Below are positions 25,472 to 38,060 of a stretch of DNA of 64,000 nucleotides, one piece after another (position 1 is the first letter of the stretch; every line of letters begins with the position of its first letter). The DNA lies in the NCBI GenBank assembly GCA_026874595.1, contig CM049316.1, positions 4,046,339-4,110,338 on the forward strand, given 5' to 3'. A model generated the notes under the pieces. That model saw only the letters and a program-made list of their open reading frames with translations. It did not search any database and had not been told where the DNA came from. The position numbers were made by a program, and so were the translations under genes. The DNA is from Sipunculus nudus. Taxonomy: Eukaryota; Annelida; Sipuncula; Golfingiida; Sipunculidae.

Positions 25472-26871
25472 CTGTAAAAATCAACTTTAAACACTCATGG
25501 CCCAGCTCAGCGAAACTTATACATACTTTATTAGTGACCTCCATTCTAACAGTGAGTGCAAAAATTTGTTTTCAAAGAAATATCAGCATTCATGCTGCTA
25601 TCTGAAGTGTTTCAATGTGATCTGAAAAAAATGTTTTCAATTTTACTAAGATTGTTGTTTCAAAAGGTTTAAATGGTACCTGAAAGACACTGTCAGAGCT
25701 GTATTGAAAGTGCAAGTACAACTCCGGCAATATTGTAGTGTTGTTTCATGCATGGCAACAACTGGTATACGGTTCATCCCAAGAGAAGTTATGCTCCACT
25801 TTTTTAAATACTTGATTTGTTAATAGATAAAAAAACCAAAATTTTTAGGAAAGAGATATCTAGCACAGCTGAATCAGATAGGCTGATTTGACCCAAACAC
25901 TAAATGTGTACATATTAATTCAACTTCAGCCTGGAATACACGTGTCCTGTGTCCAGCAGAGCTTGAATGTGTCAGAGTACTCGGTAGGTAATACTGGTAC
26001 ACCGCATGCATATTACCATGGAGACAGTCTACTAATTAATATCTCATATTATAAAAGAAAATGGGAATTTAGGATTATTTTCTGGTAGGACCAATGTGCT
26101 GCTAAATTGTAATGGATTTATTAAAGGTGGAAAGGGATGCAAGCACACACTATTTATACTGGTCAGAGACAAATCAAGCACAGGAATAATAACCATCTGA
26201 TTAATTGCTTAAACCTGTGAAAATGCAGCCTGATATGAGGACTTAAGAATTACTTGTGCACTACTTTCAGCATTGGTACTGTGCAGTGTTACAGCATTAG
26301 TAACACTTCAAAAAGCAAATACAATGTTCTCCCTTTTACCACTGTTCCTCTGGAGATCAAATGTGCATGAAATCAAGTACCTTGCAAATAGGGCTGTATA
26401 AACAATATATGTTTTCACAATACAATATAATGTGTATCACAATACTTAGTTCATGATACCATACACAATACCATACATAAATGATATAATGTGATTGAGA
26501 TTCCAAGCTGATCTTTCCTTATATATAGGAGTGTAGATAAGCTTACTCTCATGTAATTTTTTTTTCCAAACCATAAATTTAATTCATTTACAAAAGATTA
26601 GCCAATCAGATGCCATTCAGTTTGTTTCTTATTAATTAATTTACAGGTTTGATGTAAATCTGTTTTCTTGTAGACTATTTATGAATATCACTGTCACTTT
26701 TAATCCAAAGATCACATCAATATATCTTTACAGTGAAATCTGATGATACTGACAGGATATCTGACTTTGTATTACAATGTATCATTGTGCTGGTGAATCT
26801 TTACAGCCTTATACTTGCTACAAGTTACTACTAGATTAATGTTGTTAGATTGTGCTGATATGACAGTTTAC

Positions 26872-27111
26872 CTCAACCAAGATCATTCTGGTGACAGCGT
26901 CTGCAGCAGCATTACTTTGGGCCTTGATGGTGAAAGGGATGTGGCCCAGGGCAACCGGTTCAACCCAGAATGACACATCCGTGGCATCTCCCGCTCTCAC
27001 CGTGATCCGGTCCTGTACCTCCTGGAACTGTGGTTCATGTTCTTTTGCATCCACAGAGTTGGTCAACTTCTTAACCTTGAACTGGTTTGACCTTTCCATG
27101 GTCACCAAAAC
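26872..27111 (-). CDS. TEP constitutive exon C3 (end of MG7 / start of CUB-like part)
   Basis: The acceptor is TGTGATGCAG| and the donor is GTTGAG|GTAAAC. Length is 240 bp, 80 codons, phase 0 to 0. It encodes VLVTMERSNQFKVKK, a hydrophilic middle, then ITVRAGDATDVSFWVEPVAL, GHIPFTIKAQSNAAADAVTR and MILVE. The segment ending PxxLGxIPFTIxAxS and leading into LVEPEG is typical of A2M/TEP proteins. A plus-strand ORF over the same bases is its shadow. Confidence 0.95.
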
Positions 27112-28421
27112 CTGCATCACATAAATGTAATCTCATGTGAGCTATCAACAAATATAACATCTGCTTCTGTATTTTATGTACTCAACAATTTGCCTGTGAA
27201 TATGAATTCAATGAATATTTTCATTTAGATATTCTATTAAACAAAAGATCACACTGAAAAATTGTTTAAGTTTGATTATAATCATACTTGACAAATCAAC
27301 CTCTGTATGTTCCTCTCATATGTGAAGTAAATTTGGAAGGCGTGCAGCTATGATCAAAGTAATTTTGAATAAATTATGAAACTGCCAATAAACTGGTTTG
27401 TTTTATTAACAAATTTTCCAGGACAACCTAAAACTTATACTGGTCTAATCAATGTAAAATAATGAAAGCAGCTTCCTGTGACATTCTTGGTATTATCAGG
27501 ATAAAATGTGACATAAAAATACCAAATACTGAATGAAATATGAATGCTTTTATTCTAGTATTTGATAAATAGTCATTTATACAAAAGTAACTGTCATCAG
27601 GGAACACATTTGGGACTTTGCCAATGTGTCCTTGCAAAGCAGGTGTCCCTTCATGAGAAGCAGTGATGAGTAATCTGTTATGAAAATGTGATCATTTTGT
27701 AGACTACAAAATGTTGAAAAGACTGGATCCCCTTTGTCATATTTTACTTTTATTGGAAGTAGATCCCAGTTAAACTTATTGAGAAATAGTGTCACAGATG
27801 GAATGTTAAATTTTGTATAAACAAATTCATAAAAAAAAATCATTAAAGTGTGACCAAAACCTAATCAGCTCTGGAGACCCATAAAATGGACCTGCTGGTA
27901 TAATAAGAAGAAGATCCCAGTAAAACTTTTTGAGAAGTCTTGTTTCATATAAAAAGTAAAAATTTGGAAAAACAAATTCATACAAAATAAAAAAAACCAT
28001 TTAAGTGTAACCAAAAAATAGTCAGCTCTATACAGACCCATAAGATGCACCTGTTTCTACAATTACAAGTAGATCTGAGTAAAACTTTTCTTCGAGATTT
28101 CATGTTGCATAACAATTGTTTATGGATGGACGGAGGGACAGACAGACAGATGGAGCTAATCACTATACCCCCCCCCCCCCCCCCCGCGAGGCAGAGGATA
28201 AAAATCACAAAGAGCTTTACAGCTAACAGACAGGGTTTAGCAGTGTCCACTCAAAACAGGTCAGTTTCAAAGGGACATGGGAGTGAGTTGAACACTGAAG
28301 GTGTATTGTGGTTAAACTGAAACAGATTCAATCTAGGAAAATTCTGTCTTCCTCGTTAAATCCTGGTTTAATCCTGATTTAATAGTGGCCTGAATTAAGA
28401 CACCTATGATTACTGTCTCAC

Positions 28422-28535
28422 CTCTAGGTCTTGATTGAGGTAGTTGAACACAACTGCTTTGAGCTGGAAGGTCTCGGTACGTATCAGGGAGTATGGCATG
28501 TTGATGGTGATGAAAAAAGGCTTGAAGACAGTTGT
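28422..28535 (-). CDS. TEP constitutive exon C2 (MG7-like, PFFI block)
   Basis: The acceptor is ATATTTTCAG| and the donor is CTAGAG|GTGAGA. Length is 114 bp, phase 0 to 0. The product TTVFKPFFITINMPYSLIRT followed by FQLKAVVFNYLNQ matches the family block that reads PFFxxxxLPYSxxRxExFxLxAxVFNY. It lies between C1 and C3 with no phase conflict. Confidence 0.95.
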
Positions 28536-29399
28536 CTGAAAATATAAAAATAATGACCTATTAATCAAGAAACCAATCAAACGAAATGATTATGTTAACT
28601 GTTGATGTATAGTGTAAATTATTAACAGAATGATTAAGTCAGGTTTTATTCATGAAACCAAATGTAATGATGCAACACATCATGTTGGAGAAGCCATGCT
28701 GGTAGACCGCATAAGAAAGCAGGTAGTGGGACTGAGTACACATTAATAAAGAATGAATGATTTAAAATACTCTGGTAGTCACTGATAACAAGACATAATT
28801 TTCCAGACTGTTCAGACTCAATGATGAAAGAATAACCATTATTATATCTTAAGCTTTTACAAAAAAAACAAAAAAAAAAAAGTTTTTTCATTTCTATGTA
28901 GTTGGATGAATGCTAGTGTCAGCCAATGGCAAGACTCAAGTGACAGCAGAAATATAAACTAAAACATAAGTAGTCTAATTTGCTTACAACAATCAAAAGT
29001 ACATAAGACATTTGAAAAAAAAGAACATCTTTTTATATTTCAAAATTTTGAAATTTCTAATAATTATTTTAAATTTCTAGAGTCTGGATTGAACATTTCT
29101 ATATTTCCTTGGTTGCACTTAATATTTCGAAAATACAAAGCCTGAAATCAATCTTTTGAGGTTCCAGGGTTAAAATGATTTTTAAGGTAATTAATACACA
29201 GATTGATACTTCAGAGCTTATTAACAGGTATTCCTTGTAAAATACATCTAGAATGATATTTTATTTAATGAATTTAATATAAAGCATATATCATGTCTAA
29301 AAAATATTAAATATAAATCTGATTTTACAATACTAAATTTTAGCAACTCTTACTTTTTATACAGGTGATATTCATAACATATACATGATATACAAACAA

Positions 29400-29880
29400 A
29401 AGTCAAGATTTTTGTGGTTGCCGGCCATTTGTTCACAAGGGTTTCAAAATTGTGATATTTATAAATGGGGAATTATGTTGTTGAGATATAGCAGGCGAAA
29501 GAAAATCAGTGATTGCACTGTGGTGGCCATACTGGAATTCCAACAGGTCTCTAATTCGAAAGGTCTGGGGCACTCATAGGTACCAATATTCTCTGTGAAT
29601 CTGAGAAAGCTTAAGCATGTTGTTGTTGAGATATAGGGTGCAAAAAAAAATCACTGATTGCTTGGTGGCAGCCATATTGTAATTCTGACAAGTCTTTAAT
29701 TTGATAGGTCTAGAGCTGTCACAGGTACCAATCATCCCTGTGAATTTAGAAAAGCTCAAGTGTGTTGTTGTTGAGATATTTCGTGCGAAAGAAAGAATCA
29801 CAGATGGAAGGACTGATGGACGGAATGACGGACAGACTGACACGGTGATCACTATGGGGCACTGCTTGTAAAGCCGGGCC
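29400..29880. repeat. Diverged tandem repeat (about 190 bp) with GGACGGA-type tail
   Basis: Units share a GTTGTTGTTGAGATAT phrase, an AATCACTGATTG-like phrase, a GGTGGCCATA-like phrase and a GGTACCAAT phrase. The right end carries a GATGGACGGAATGACGGACA run and resembles repeats near 62.6 kb. It sits in the intron between C2 and C1. Confidence 0.6.
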
Positions 29881-30132
29881 CTTATAATAAAGTTTGTATG
29901 TTTAATGATTGCCATTATAAATGATAACAGATTTTTCAGATGATACTATAATTTCCACTTGGTCAATGTTCCCCCAGGGTCCCTGTGCAATAGTTGATAT
30001 TTTGCGCTAGTCAAAATATTCAATTTGATTATTTCATATAATGATGGTTTTCTCTGTGTAGGTCTTTTGTATTATGCATTTGCATATTTTACCTAACGAA
30101 TACGAATTTAACCCGACCACAGTATACTTTAC

Positions 30133-30250
30133 CTTAGCTGTTGTGGGTGCTACACCAAGGCCACTAGAACTGTGCACAGCGAAAGCACTGGCCACCCAGG
30201 ACGTGATTGTGTCAGGTGCTGTTGTCTTCACAATTGTCTCACCATTGGAA
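30133..30250 (-). CDS. TEP constitutive exon C1 (start of MG7-like segment)
   Basis: The acceptor is ATGATTTTCAG| and the donor is ACAGCTAAG|GTAAAG. The exon is 118 bp. Its first base completes the codon left by every alternative exon. It encodes SNGETIVKTTAPDTITSW and then ASAFAVHSSSGLGVAP. In the A2M/TEP family, xxPDTITSWxxxAFxxxxxxGLG is the diagnostic block directly after the FPETWLW motif. Phase in is 2 and phase out is 0. Confidence 0.95.
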
Positions 30251-32179
30251 CTGAAAATCATACCCAATATAATGGCTAATTGACCTTACATCATAAACAC
30301 TATGGTACTGATAACAGCAATCCAAAATTAACCGTATATACCTATGATGTATATGTGATATTTATAACAATAATAACTCTACTGAAATTATGTTTACATA
30401 GGTAGCCAAGTAAAAAATACTGTTTAACTGTTATCACTTTTTAGACTGACTTATTCACAAAATATCATTTGATAACAATACAATACAACGCTGTAATAGC
30501 CTTATAAGATAATGATATAAGTATTTGACATATTTATAAAAGAGTTTTTAATTAAAAACTCTACTTAGTCATCATAAAATGAAAAATTAACTTTCAAAAA
30601 AGGAAATTCCTAAATTTAGTTTTACACACACATTTATACAGAGCTTAAACTTAAAAATTATGGAATCAAATAGCATATAAAGAAAACTACTGATAACAGT
30701 CCCACACAGGTTCCAAGTTAAATGAGATAATATTAATTACAGGTACTGATGTAAAACCTTTTACCACAGAGACAATAAAACTTGCTTTAAAGTAGCTCCT
30801 GTATTACGTATAAATGTGTGTGTAATGTCATGCAAATTATGTCTACCTCTAAGACTGCTACAATGTCTAAACTGAAGCAACTTTTGAAGTATATAGGTAG
30901 CCATGCACTTAAAAGCATTCAAGTGTTTCTGTCATGAGGGAATTCTAGTTATTATCAAACCATTCAGGTTATAATTCAGAAGGTTAGTAAGCTATTAGAA
31001 TGCAAATGAAGTGCCCTGATTGGCTAATTAAGTCATTTTGGACATAATAAATATTCATGAAGAATATAATGGGTCAGAAAAATACAACACATTTATAAAA
31101 TACTGATATTAAGCTGCAACAGGAAGACATCAATAAATATATATATATATTTGCCATGGAAAATAAAAAAAAAATCACATGCAAAAGCAGAAGATGCCAG
31201 GAATAGCCGAGTCTGCAAAATAGAAAACGCCACAATTAGTCATATACACATGCATTTCAGGAAAAAATATATTGCAGGTCAACAGCAGAGATACATGCAT
31301 AACTAAACACATACATATGGAAGTATAAATTGAAACATACTGCAAGTTAAATATTTTCTATTTTTTATCCATTGAAAATTAATTCAAATGATGCCATTAT
31401 ATGAAGCTGTATGTATGTTTGGACCGGTAATCAAAAAGTCAATGTTTGGCTGCCATGACTCAGAACTAAAATAGGCCAAAAAATGCCAATCCCACTGCCC
31501 ACAGGCTGTTTATAACATATATGAGTGACCCATCAAAAGAATCCTAACACATTCAACAATGACATCCTAAGGACCACAGTTTTACAAATGGCTTGTTGCA
31601 AAAAAGTGAACTTCAACTTCTGCACGTATGCAACTGACCGTTTTTGGTTACATTTTGTTACATGATTTTTCTGTTTGCCAGCAATGGTGCATGTCCTATG
31701 TTTATGTACTATCAGATGGTAGATATACAGGCTCATACATCCATCACAGAGGCGTTATAAGGAGGAATCATCTACAGTTTTTTTAAATTGTATGCCAGAA
31801 GCCAGAAATTGTATAAATTCTAAATAAAGGGTAGGTGACAGCTGAAATTTCAGTGAGGAAAAATAAAACATGACTAAACAGTAAAAAGAATGTGGGGGGA
31901 GGAGAGGGGGGGGAACAGGAGGATTCTTATTTATTGAACTCTGAATTAGTCAAAAGGTGAAACCTAATTAGGTTTCTCTTCTTTTCTTGGGTCAGGCACA
32001 CTGGGCTGACCAAGCAAAGCTGAGTAATATAAGGCAGTTGCCCTAAGTAAACTGAAACTAATTTGACAACTTTCAATCACAATCTTCTAAGTATCCAAAT
32101 CACATTGAAAACCTGAGTAAACATCCAAATCACATTCCAATATTCTAAGAAAGCAAACACACATCAGCAGAAAGACTAC
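30251..32179 (-). other. Intron between alternative exon V7 and constitutive exon C1
   Basis: I see only AT-rich unique-looking sequence, a short TA run near 31135, and G-rich tracts near 31893-31912. No exon-like open segment with family motifs was found. This intron must be crossed by splicing from whichever alternative exon is used, so any common acceptor-side control element would lie here. Confidence 0.5.
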
Positions 32180-32369
32180 CTTGTTTGTGACCCTGTCCAA
32201 AGCCAAGTTTCTGGAAAGGCTTTTCTAACTTGAGAAACTTCTGTTAATGCTTGGTCAAATGACTCTCCAGTTGGTGCGTCTACTATTTCATTATTCTCAT
32301 AGAAGTCTGCCTGTTCTTCACCAGAGAGGTCATACATATAGACTTCCCCTTCTTGTTCTTCTTCATATA
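32180..32369 (-). CDS. Alternative exon V7 of the TEP variable region (acidic)
   Basis: The acceptor is TTTCATAACAG| and the donor is ACAAG|GTAGTC. Length is 190 bp: 2 bases, 62 codons, 2 bases. It is strongly acidic and Tyr-containing (EEEQEGEVYMYDLSGEEQ, then DFYENNEIVD), possibly a site for tyrosine sulfation. It ends SQVRKAFPETWLWTGSQT. A second GT upstream (ACAGG|GTCACA) has the same phase, but it would shorten the segment by four residues compared with V1-V6, so I chose GTAGTC. It is the alternative exon nearest to the constitutive part (1.93-kb intron). Its VRKAFPETW is closer to V6 than to V1-V5. Confidence 0.88.
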
Positions 32370-32739
32370 CTGTTATGAAAAGCAAACAGCAAAAATATCC
32401 TCGAAGAGCCTGTTTTTTTCACACCAATCATCCACCATACACCATCAACATATCTGTACCTGGAGTCCAATATATCTTTCTGTAAATGTGTAAATGCCTG
32501 AAGTGTGCAGAACAGAGAGACATACAAAACAGACAAGAACAAATCTTGTAATCATGATCATCATCTTGAAGAAAAAGACACCAACCGAAACATCTACCCG
32601 GGACACACTGATAGGTCAAGAAGGACACAGCAAAATGGGTAGAAGAAGCTCGTCTCTGTATATTTAGTTTTAAGAGTGATCATGTGGAATTTAATAGCAG
32701 TCCTTACAATAATACAGCAACCAACCCTTAACAGAATTA

Positions 32740-35200
32740 AGCAATTCAATAAACAAGGCCTACAGGCCTAATGCGAACCTGTGCATTGGGAAATATACCA
32801 GGTATAATGCTTCAATGCTGGACCATTACTTTTCATGTATATGAACTATGCAAGTACTAAACATTTTGAATAAGAAACAATTACACAAACATCACTGCTG
32901 AAATTCTGGCATAGGTGCACACAACACTAAAAAGATTGCAGCTGGCACCACCAGTCTTGTATACAACGAAGCTATCAGAGATTATACATACGCCCAATTT
33001 CAGACTGATATATCAAACCCCTCCTGAGAAAAACGTGTGCAAAAGTCATGGTAGGTGGCAACACCTGTCTTGTGAGCGAGAAAGCCATCAAAGACACATA
33101 GACAGGTCAAAATATTAGGCCAATACATCAAACGTACCTTGAGTCTGATGCATGGGGCTGACCAGGCTTAGGTGAGAAAGGCTGTTGCCCCGAGTGAACT
33201 GTGACAAATTGCTTGCTCAGACTACTGCACTGAGTGAACTCATGACCTGCACTTGGCCAGACTAAGTGAACTTTTGACCTGTACCTGGCTGAACTGAGTG
33301 AACTCTTGACCTGTTGCATAATCTGACAGAGTTGGCAGTCTGCCAAAGCTATAAATAGAATGCAGCTACTGCACTGAGTAAACTCCTGACCCATACCTGG
33401 CTGCACTGAGTGAACTCTTGACCTGTTGCTTATCTGATACAGTTGGCAGTCTGCCAAAGCTATAAATTGATCCAGACTGACCTCTAGCCTGTTGCCAAAT
33501 CTGAAATAGTAGCCACACCATTGCATAAGCTCATGCAGGGGCCCTGCCCTGAGGGGCTTGACACCCATGAAGTGATCATATGGTGCCCATGAGGTGTTCA
33601 CATGTCACCCATGAGATGATCACATGCCATGTGCTTGGCTGCACTGATTGAACTCTTGACCTATATCTGGCAGCACTGAATGAACTCTTGATCTGTTCCC
33701 AAATCTGAAACAGTTGGCAGTTTCTCAACCTATTTAAAGATACAGATTCAATCTTGGCCTGTTGGTATATGTGTTTACACATACTGAAAGACTTTGGTTA
33801 AAATTTCTTTTTTCAAGCCGACATATTCATAAACTTTTTTATCAAAATATCTAGAATAATAAAAGATGCAGTACTTTCATTGCTAAAGGTCCAATAGTTC
33901 TGCCAAAAATCATTCTTGTAAACTTGAACAAAAGCCACCTAAGAATAATTTTTGTGCAATGTTACAGAAGATATAATTGAAATAATAATTTTGTAGAAGA
34001 ACACTCTTGCAGTCCTCAGTTTGAAAAAGACATAATAATGGCCATAAGACCAATTCAAGCCTATCACGACTCAACCAAAAATCAACAAACTCAGTATATT
34101 CTGGCAAGGGGAAATAAAGAGTGAGGTGTGTTGCATATAAGCATGGATGTCTGCAGCCAAAATGTGTATGTAGTTGGCGCCACCTGCCAAAAAAATCAAG
34201 AACACTAACCAAGATGTATAAACACACAAAATTTTAGGCAGATAAGTCAAACCACTACTGAGATATGAGTGATTTTTAGCCCACGGCAGACAAACAGACG
34301 GATGCTGTGCAAAAATGGTTGCGGGTGTCCCCTCCAGTTTTCTGTATGATAAAGAGCTATGTGAGATTTATACACATGCAATGTTTTTTTGGCCCAATTG
34401 GTCAAACGGTTCCCGAGATATGAGCTTGGATGTCTGCAGTGTAAACTAGAATGTAGGTGGCGCCACTTGTCATAGATCAAGAAAACTGTTCAGGATGTAT
34501 AAACCTGCAAAATTTAAGGCAGATATGTGAAACCACTGCCGAGATATGAGTGATTTTATACCAAGGCAGACAAACAGATGGACGCTGTGCAAAAATGGTT
34601 GCAGGTGGCGCCACCAGTTTTGCGTATGATAAAGAGCTATGTGAGATCTATACACATGCAAAATTTTGCCCCAATCCGTCAAACAGTTCCCCAGATATGA
34701 GCTTGGATGTCTGCAGTGTAAACTAGAATGTAGGTGGAGCCACCTGTCATAAAATCAAGAAAGCTATCCAGGATGTATAAGCATGCAAAATTTCAGGTGA
34801 AGTTATCAAACCACTGCGAAGATCCGAGTGATTTTTACCCAAGGCAGTTGAACAGACGGACACTGTGCAAACATGTTTGCAGTTGGCGCCACCATTTTCT
34901 GTGTATCTAAGGGCTACATTTGTACCAAATTTTTTTCCTGATCTGTCAAGCTGTTCCCAAGATAAAAGGGTTTATGTGTGGAAACAGAGGCACAAATGGA
35001 CGCTGGGCAGAGAAGAAGGGTCAGAGGTCAATGCAAATTGGTTAAGCACCAGTTCACATTTGACCCGATAACTGGTGTAAGTTTCAGAAAAATCCTTCCA
35101 TTAGTCTCAGAGGAGTTCTCCAGAAATGAACGCGGCAAACCCCGGTCAAAAACATATTATCCACAAAACTTAGTTTTGGCGTATACAATAATAATCAGAA
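32740..35200. repeat. Dispersed composite repeat, copy 2
   Basis: The GGCCTAATGCGAACCTGTGC block (about 32750-33775) comes first and the GGTGGCGCCACC-palindrome block (about 34100-35160) second, the reverse of the order in copy 1. The block separates alternative exons V7 and V6. Open frames within it correspond to repeat units, not genes. Confidence 0.75.
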
Positions 35201-35852
35201 CCCTCAGGGTAAATAAAACTTTTTCAATGAACTGTAGTGATTCATTTTATCATGAGGATATCTAGTAATGATTTCTCATTGAAATCATGCTATTTCCCTG
35301 TGTATAGAAAACTTAAAATTCCCTGTTTTTTAATATTTTGACATTCAGATTATAATTTCTGTATTATACTTTAAGCCTGTAAAAATTAAAATAAACCCTG
35401 GCCCAAGACAGTTTACAGAAGAAGTAATTTGAACATAATTTATTAATGCATGGTTGCCCATGTTTACAAATTCAGTGATCAGACACACTCCCCTTTTGGC
35501 CATGGTCCTAACATTAACACATTAAAATCATTCTTGAACTGCAGGTCTCCTCATTCCTGACCATCTGAAATAGAAATCTGAAATAAGACTGATTGTAAAC
35601 CTAAGACAAGATGTGTAGATAACACAGAGACATACACAGTCATCTGTATAACCTACGTTGCATGTGCTCAAAAGCTGTCCCAGAAACCCTTGCCCCTAAA
35701 ATATAAAATACACTGTGAAATAAAAGGGCATTTACTGCCATGAAGCTCTTATGTGATAAAAATGTGCTTTCATGACATATCTGATTAATATTCTACAAGA
35801 AATACAACTTTTATGACATAATTGATCAATGTTCCAGTAGAAAAACAACTTT

Positions 35853-35950
35853 GCTCCACTAGAAGAATAAGAACTTGCCAACTAGAAGAATTACAATTGT
35901 CCACCTGGAAGAATTCCAATTGTCCAGCTAGAAGAATGACAACTCTCCAA
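35853..35950. repeat. 24-bp short tandem repeat, about four copies
   Basis: Units are variants of CTAGAAGAATTACAATTGTC. They lie about 620 bp downstream (in gene sense) of alternative exon V6. No function is inferred. Confidence 0.65.
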
Positions 35951-36568
35951 AATCCAGCACTTACTTTCTATTGCTGGGCTATAATTTGCTACATACCTGC
36001 AGCAATTAATATATTACATACATCACATTTCTGTGGAAAATATCATTATATACAAGCATGATCCAGCTGTAATGAAACTTCAAGCACATCAATTTATTCT
36101 TACAGAATTCTCAAGATTAAAAGAAACAAAATTTTAAAATGTTTTCTGAAGAAAAATTCAAGTTTCATTTTTTTTATGATATGCATTCCATGATTACCAG
36201 TATTCCATACACAGGACTAGTGCATAATTTAAAACATTTACATATGAAAATAAAGACAGAAGTCACTTGGTATGGCCCAAAATCACTGGTATTTGACACC
36301 CTCCCCCCCCCCCCCAACAAACAACACTGACATAGAAAGCTTGATGTCAATAAATTCATGGCAAATGTATTTACGTATCCTTGCTTTGTTAATAACAGAT
36401 GAATGGATAGCCATCCAGACAAAACTGACATTGAAAGCTTGATTTCTGACTGGCTAGAACACAAAGATGGCTGTTTGGTTTTATGGCAACCTGACGCATA
36501 CTACAGTGGTTATTAGGAACAACACTAGCTCATCACAAGACAAACACGACGAATAACCAATTGAGTAC

Positions 36569-36719
36569 CCCACTGAATTCTCTGTCCATATCCAAGTTTC
36601 TGGGAAAAATTTCCGAACATGTTCTTTACTTGAAACCTGACCAACAGCCTCATCCTTGTCAACTGATTCCAAATCAAAAGCTTCTCTTGGACTCAGCCCA
36701 CAGTTTGAACAGAATGGAA
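36569..36719 (-). CDS. Alternative exon V6 of the TEP variable region (Cys-containing)
   Basis: The acceptor is TTTATTGTAG| and the donor is GTGGG|GTACTC. Length is 151 bp: 2 bases, 49 codons, 2 bases, the shortest of the seven. It starts PFCSNCGLSPREAFDL and is the only alternative exon with cysteines (CxxC). An acidic part (ESVDKDEAV) follows. The end is HVRKFFPETWIWTENSV, with Ile replacing the usual Leu in the FPETW motif. The CxxC could form a small loop disulfide or pair elsewhere, which the sequence does not show. Confidence 0.85.
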
Positions 36720-37858
36720 CTACAATAAAGAGTTTTGTTTTGAAAATTCTATTTTAGTGATTGATTTTATTTCTCAGTGTTTCTGGTTCAATTCCTATCA
36801 AACTTGCAGCCTTCAAGACAAGTAAGTGAGATTGCACCAGAACTCCAGAGATCAGTTCTGATTTCAAAATAGAAGTGATCACACACAATGTCTTTAAGAC
36901 CCTGTACAGCACTGGACTCACTGCTGTTTAGGGTTTCTTGGCATAACAATCTGACCCCCACTCTGAACCATGGCTTCTAAACAAACAAATGGTGGTGATA
37001 AAGGGATAGTGTATAGTCCATTCAAGTACTTGAATAAGATTGTTCAAGGCAAGTTACATACACTGGGATGTTTTTGTGGTAAGGATTTCATGGGATTAAA
37101 GTAATATTTTCCAAGCATGCATGTGTGAAATGTTAACAGAAGGTGTTTACTTGAAAGTGAGACAGTTGAGACAAATTGTCACGGCTGTTCAACAGTGCCT
37201 TACTGGAAGAGGTTGTTTTGGGTTAAAACAACATCTGAAGGAAGGGTTTGCCTACAGCTGTCTTCCTAGTGCTTGCTTTGACGACTTGACACACTAGACC
37301 CGCCCAGTTGGCAGCACCTAAGACCATGAAGCCTCTGCCACCTAGTTGCATATTAAAAAACTAAATCATAAACTTCCTGATTCCCTTGTTTTATGTTGGT
37401 ATGAAATTATGTTTTATTTTACTCACTTTGGTAGCAAATATGATCTGTAACTGCCTAGCAGGTCTACAGGAGACCTATTATATCATTATATAGGCTTGGC
37501 CTTAAAACACCTAGTTTCTGTAATTGCTCTGTATATTTTCTTTGTTTTCCACTTAATTTAAAACTGAAAACATTACAAAGAGCCATTCAGCACATGTACA
37601 CACATGTAGGCCTAAAATAATGAATCATCATAACATATTAACCAGAGGATATTTATACCATAGTTTAGTAACTGACACTATAGGACTATCATCAAAAACT
37701 TGATAATAATCCATGGGATTTTCCCCCAGGAGAGTCAACCAAAGGCGAGACAAACAATAATCCTGCCTGGCACCTGAAGCACATATTGTTAACACGTCAG
37801 ATATCCATCCAGTAGCTTTAGCAAATTTACTTGGCCAGGGATACCCAAAAATAAATAC

Positions 37859-38060
37859 CCAGCCATTCTGTCTATCCACAGCCAAGTTTCTGGGAATACA
37901 TTTCGAACTCTTTCTACTTCAGCCAACTGGTCAGTAGGTTTACTTCGAGACTGGCCATTTGAAGGAGTTGATTCCCTGCCAGCCATTGGTTGGCTAGGTA
38001 GACCAGCAAACTCAGAACGAGCACTCCATGCACTCCAATCACCCCATAAAGGACCACCTG
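37859..38060 (-). CDS. Alternative exon V5 of the TEP variable region (Ser/Arg/Trp-rich)
   Basis: The acceptor is AATATTTCAG| and the donor is GCTGG|GTATTT. Length is 202 bp: 2 bases, 66 codons, 2 bases, the longest of the seven. The variable part starts GGPLWGDWSAWSARSEFAGL, then a hydrophilic Ser/Pro/Arg/Lys region (REST, SRSKPT), then AEVERVRNVFPETWLWIDRM. The acceptor is a NAGNAG (CAGCAG), allowing a one-residue indel. It is separated from V4 by 18.1 kb of repeats and from V6 by 1.14 kb. Confidence 0.88.

Noticed and set aside
32191-32196. Alternative donor ACAGG|GTCACA on V7
   Set aside because: It has the right phase but would give a shorter linker than V1-V6. The GTAGTC donor restores the same length as the sister exons.
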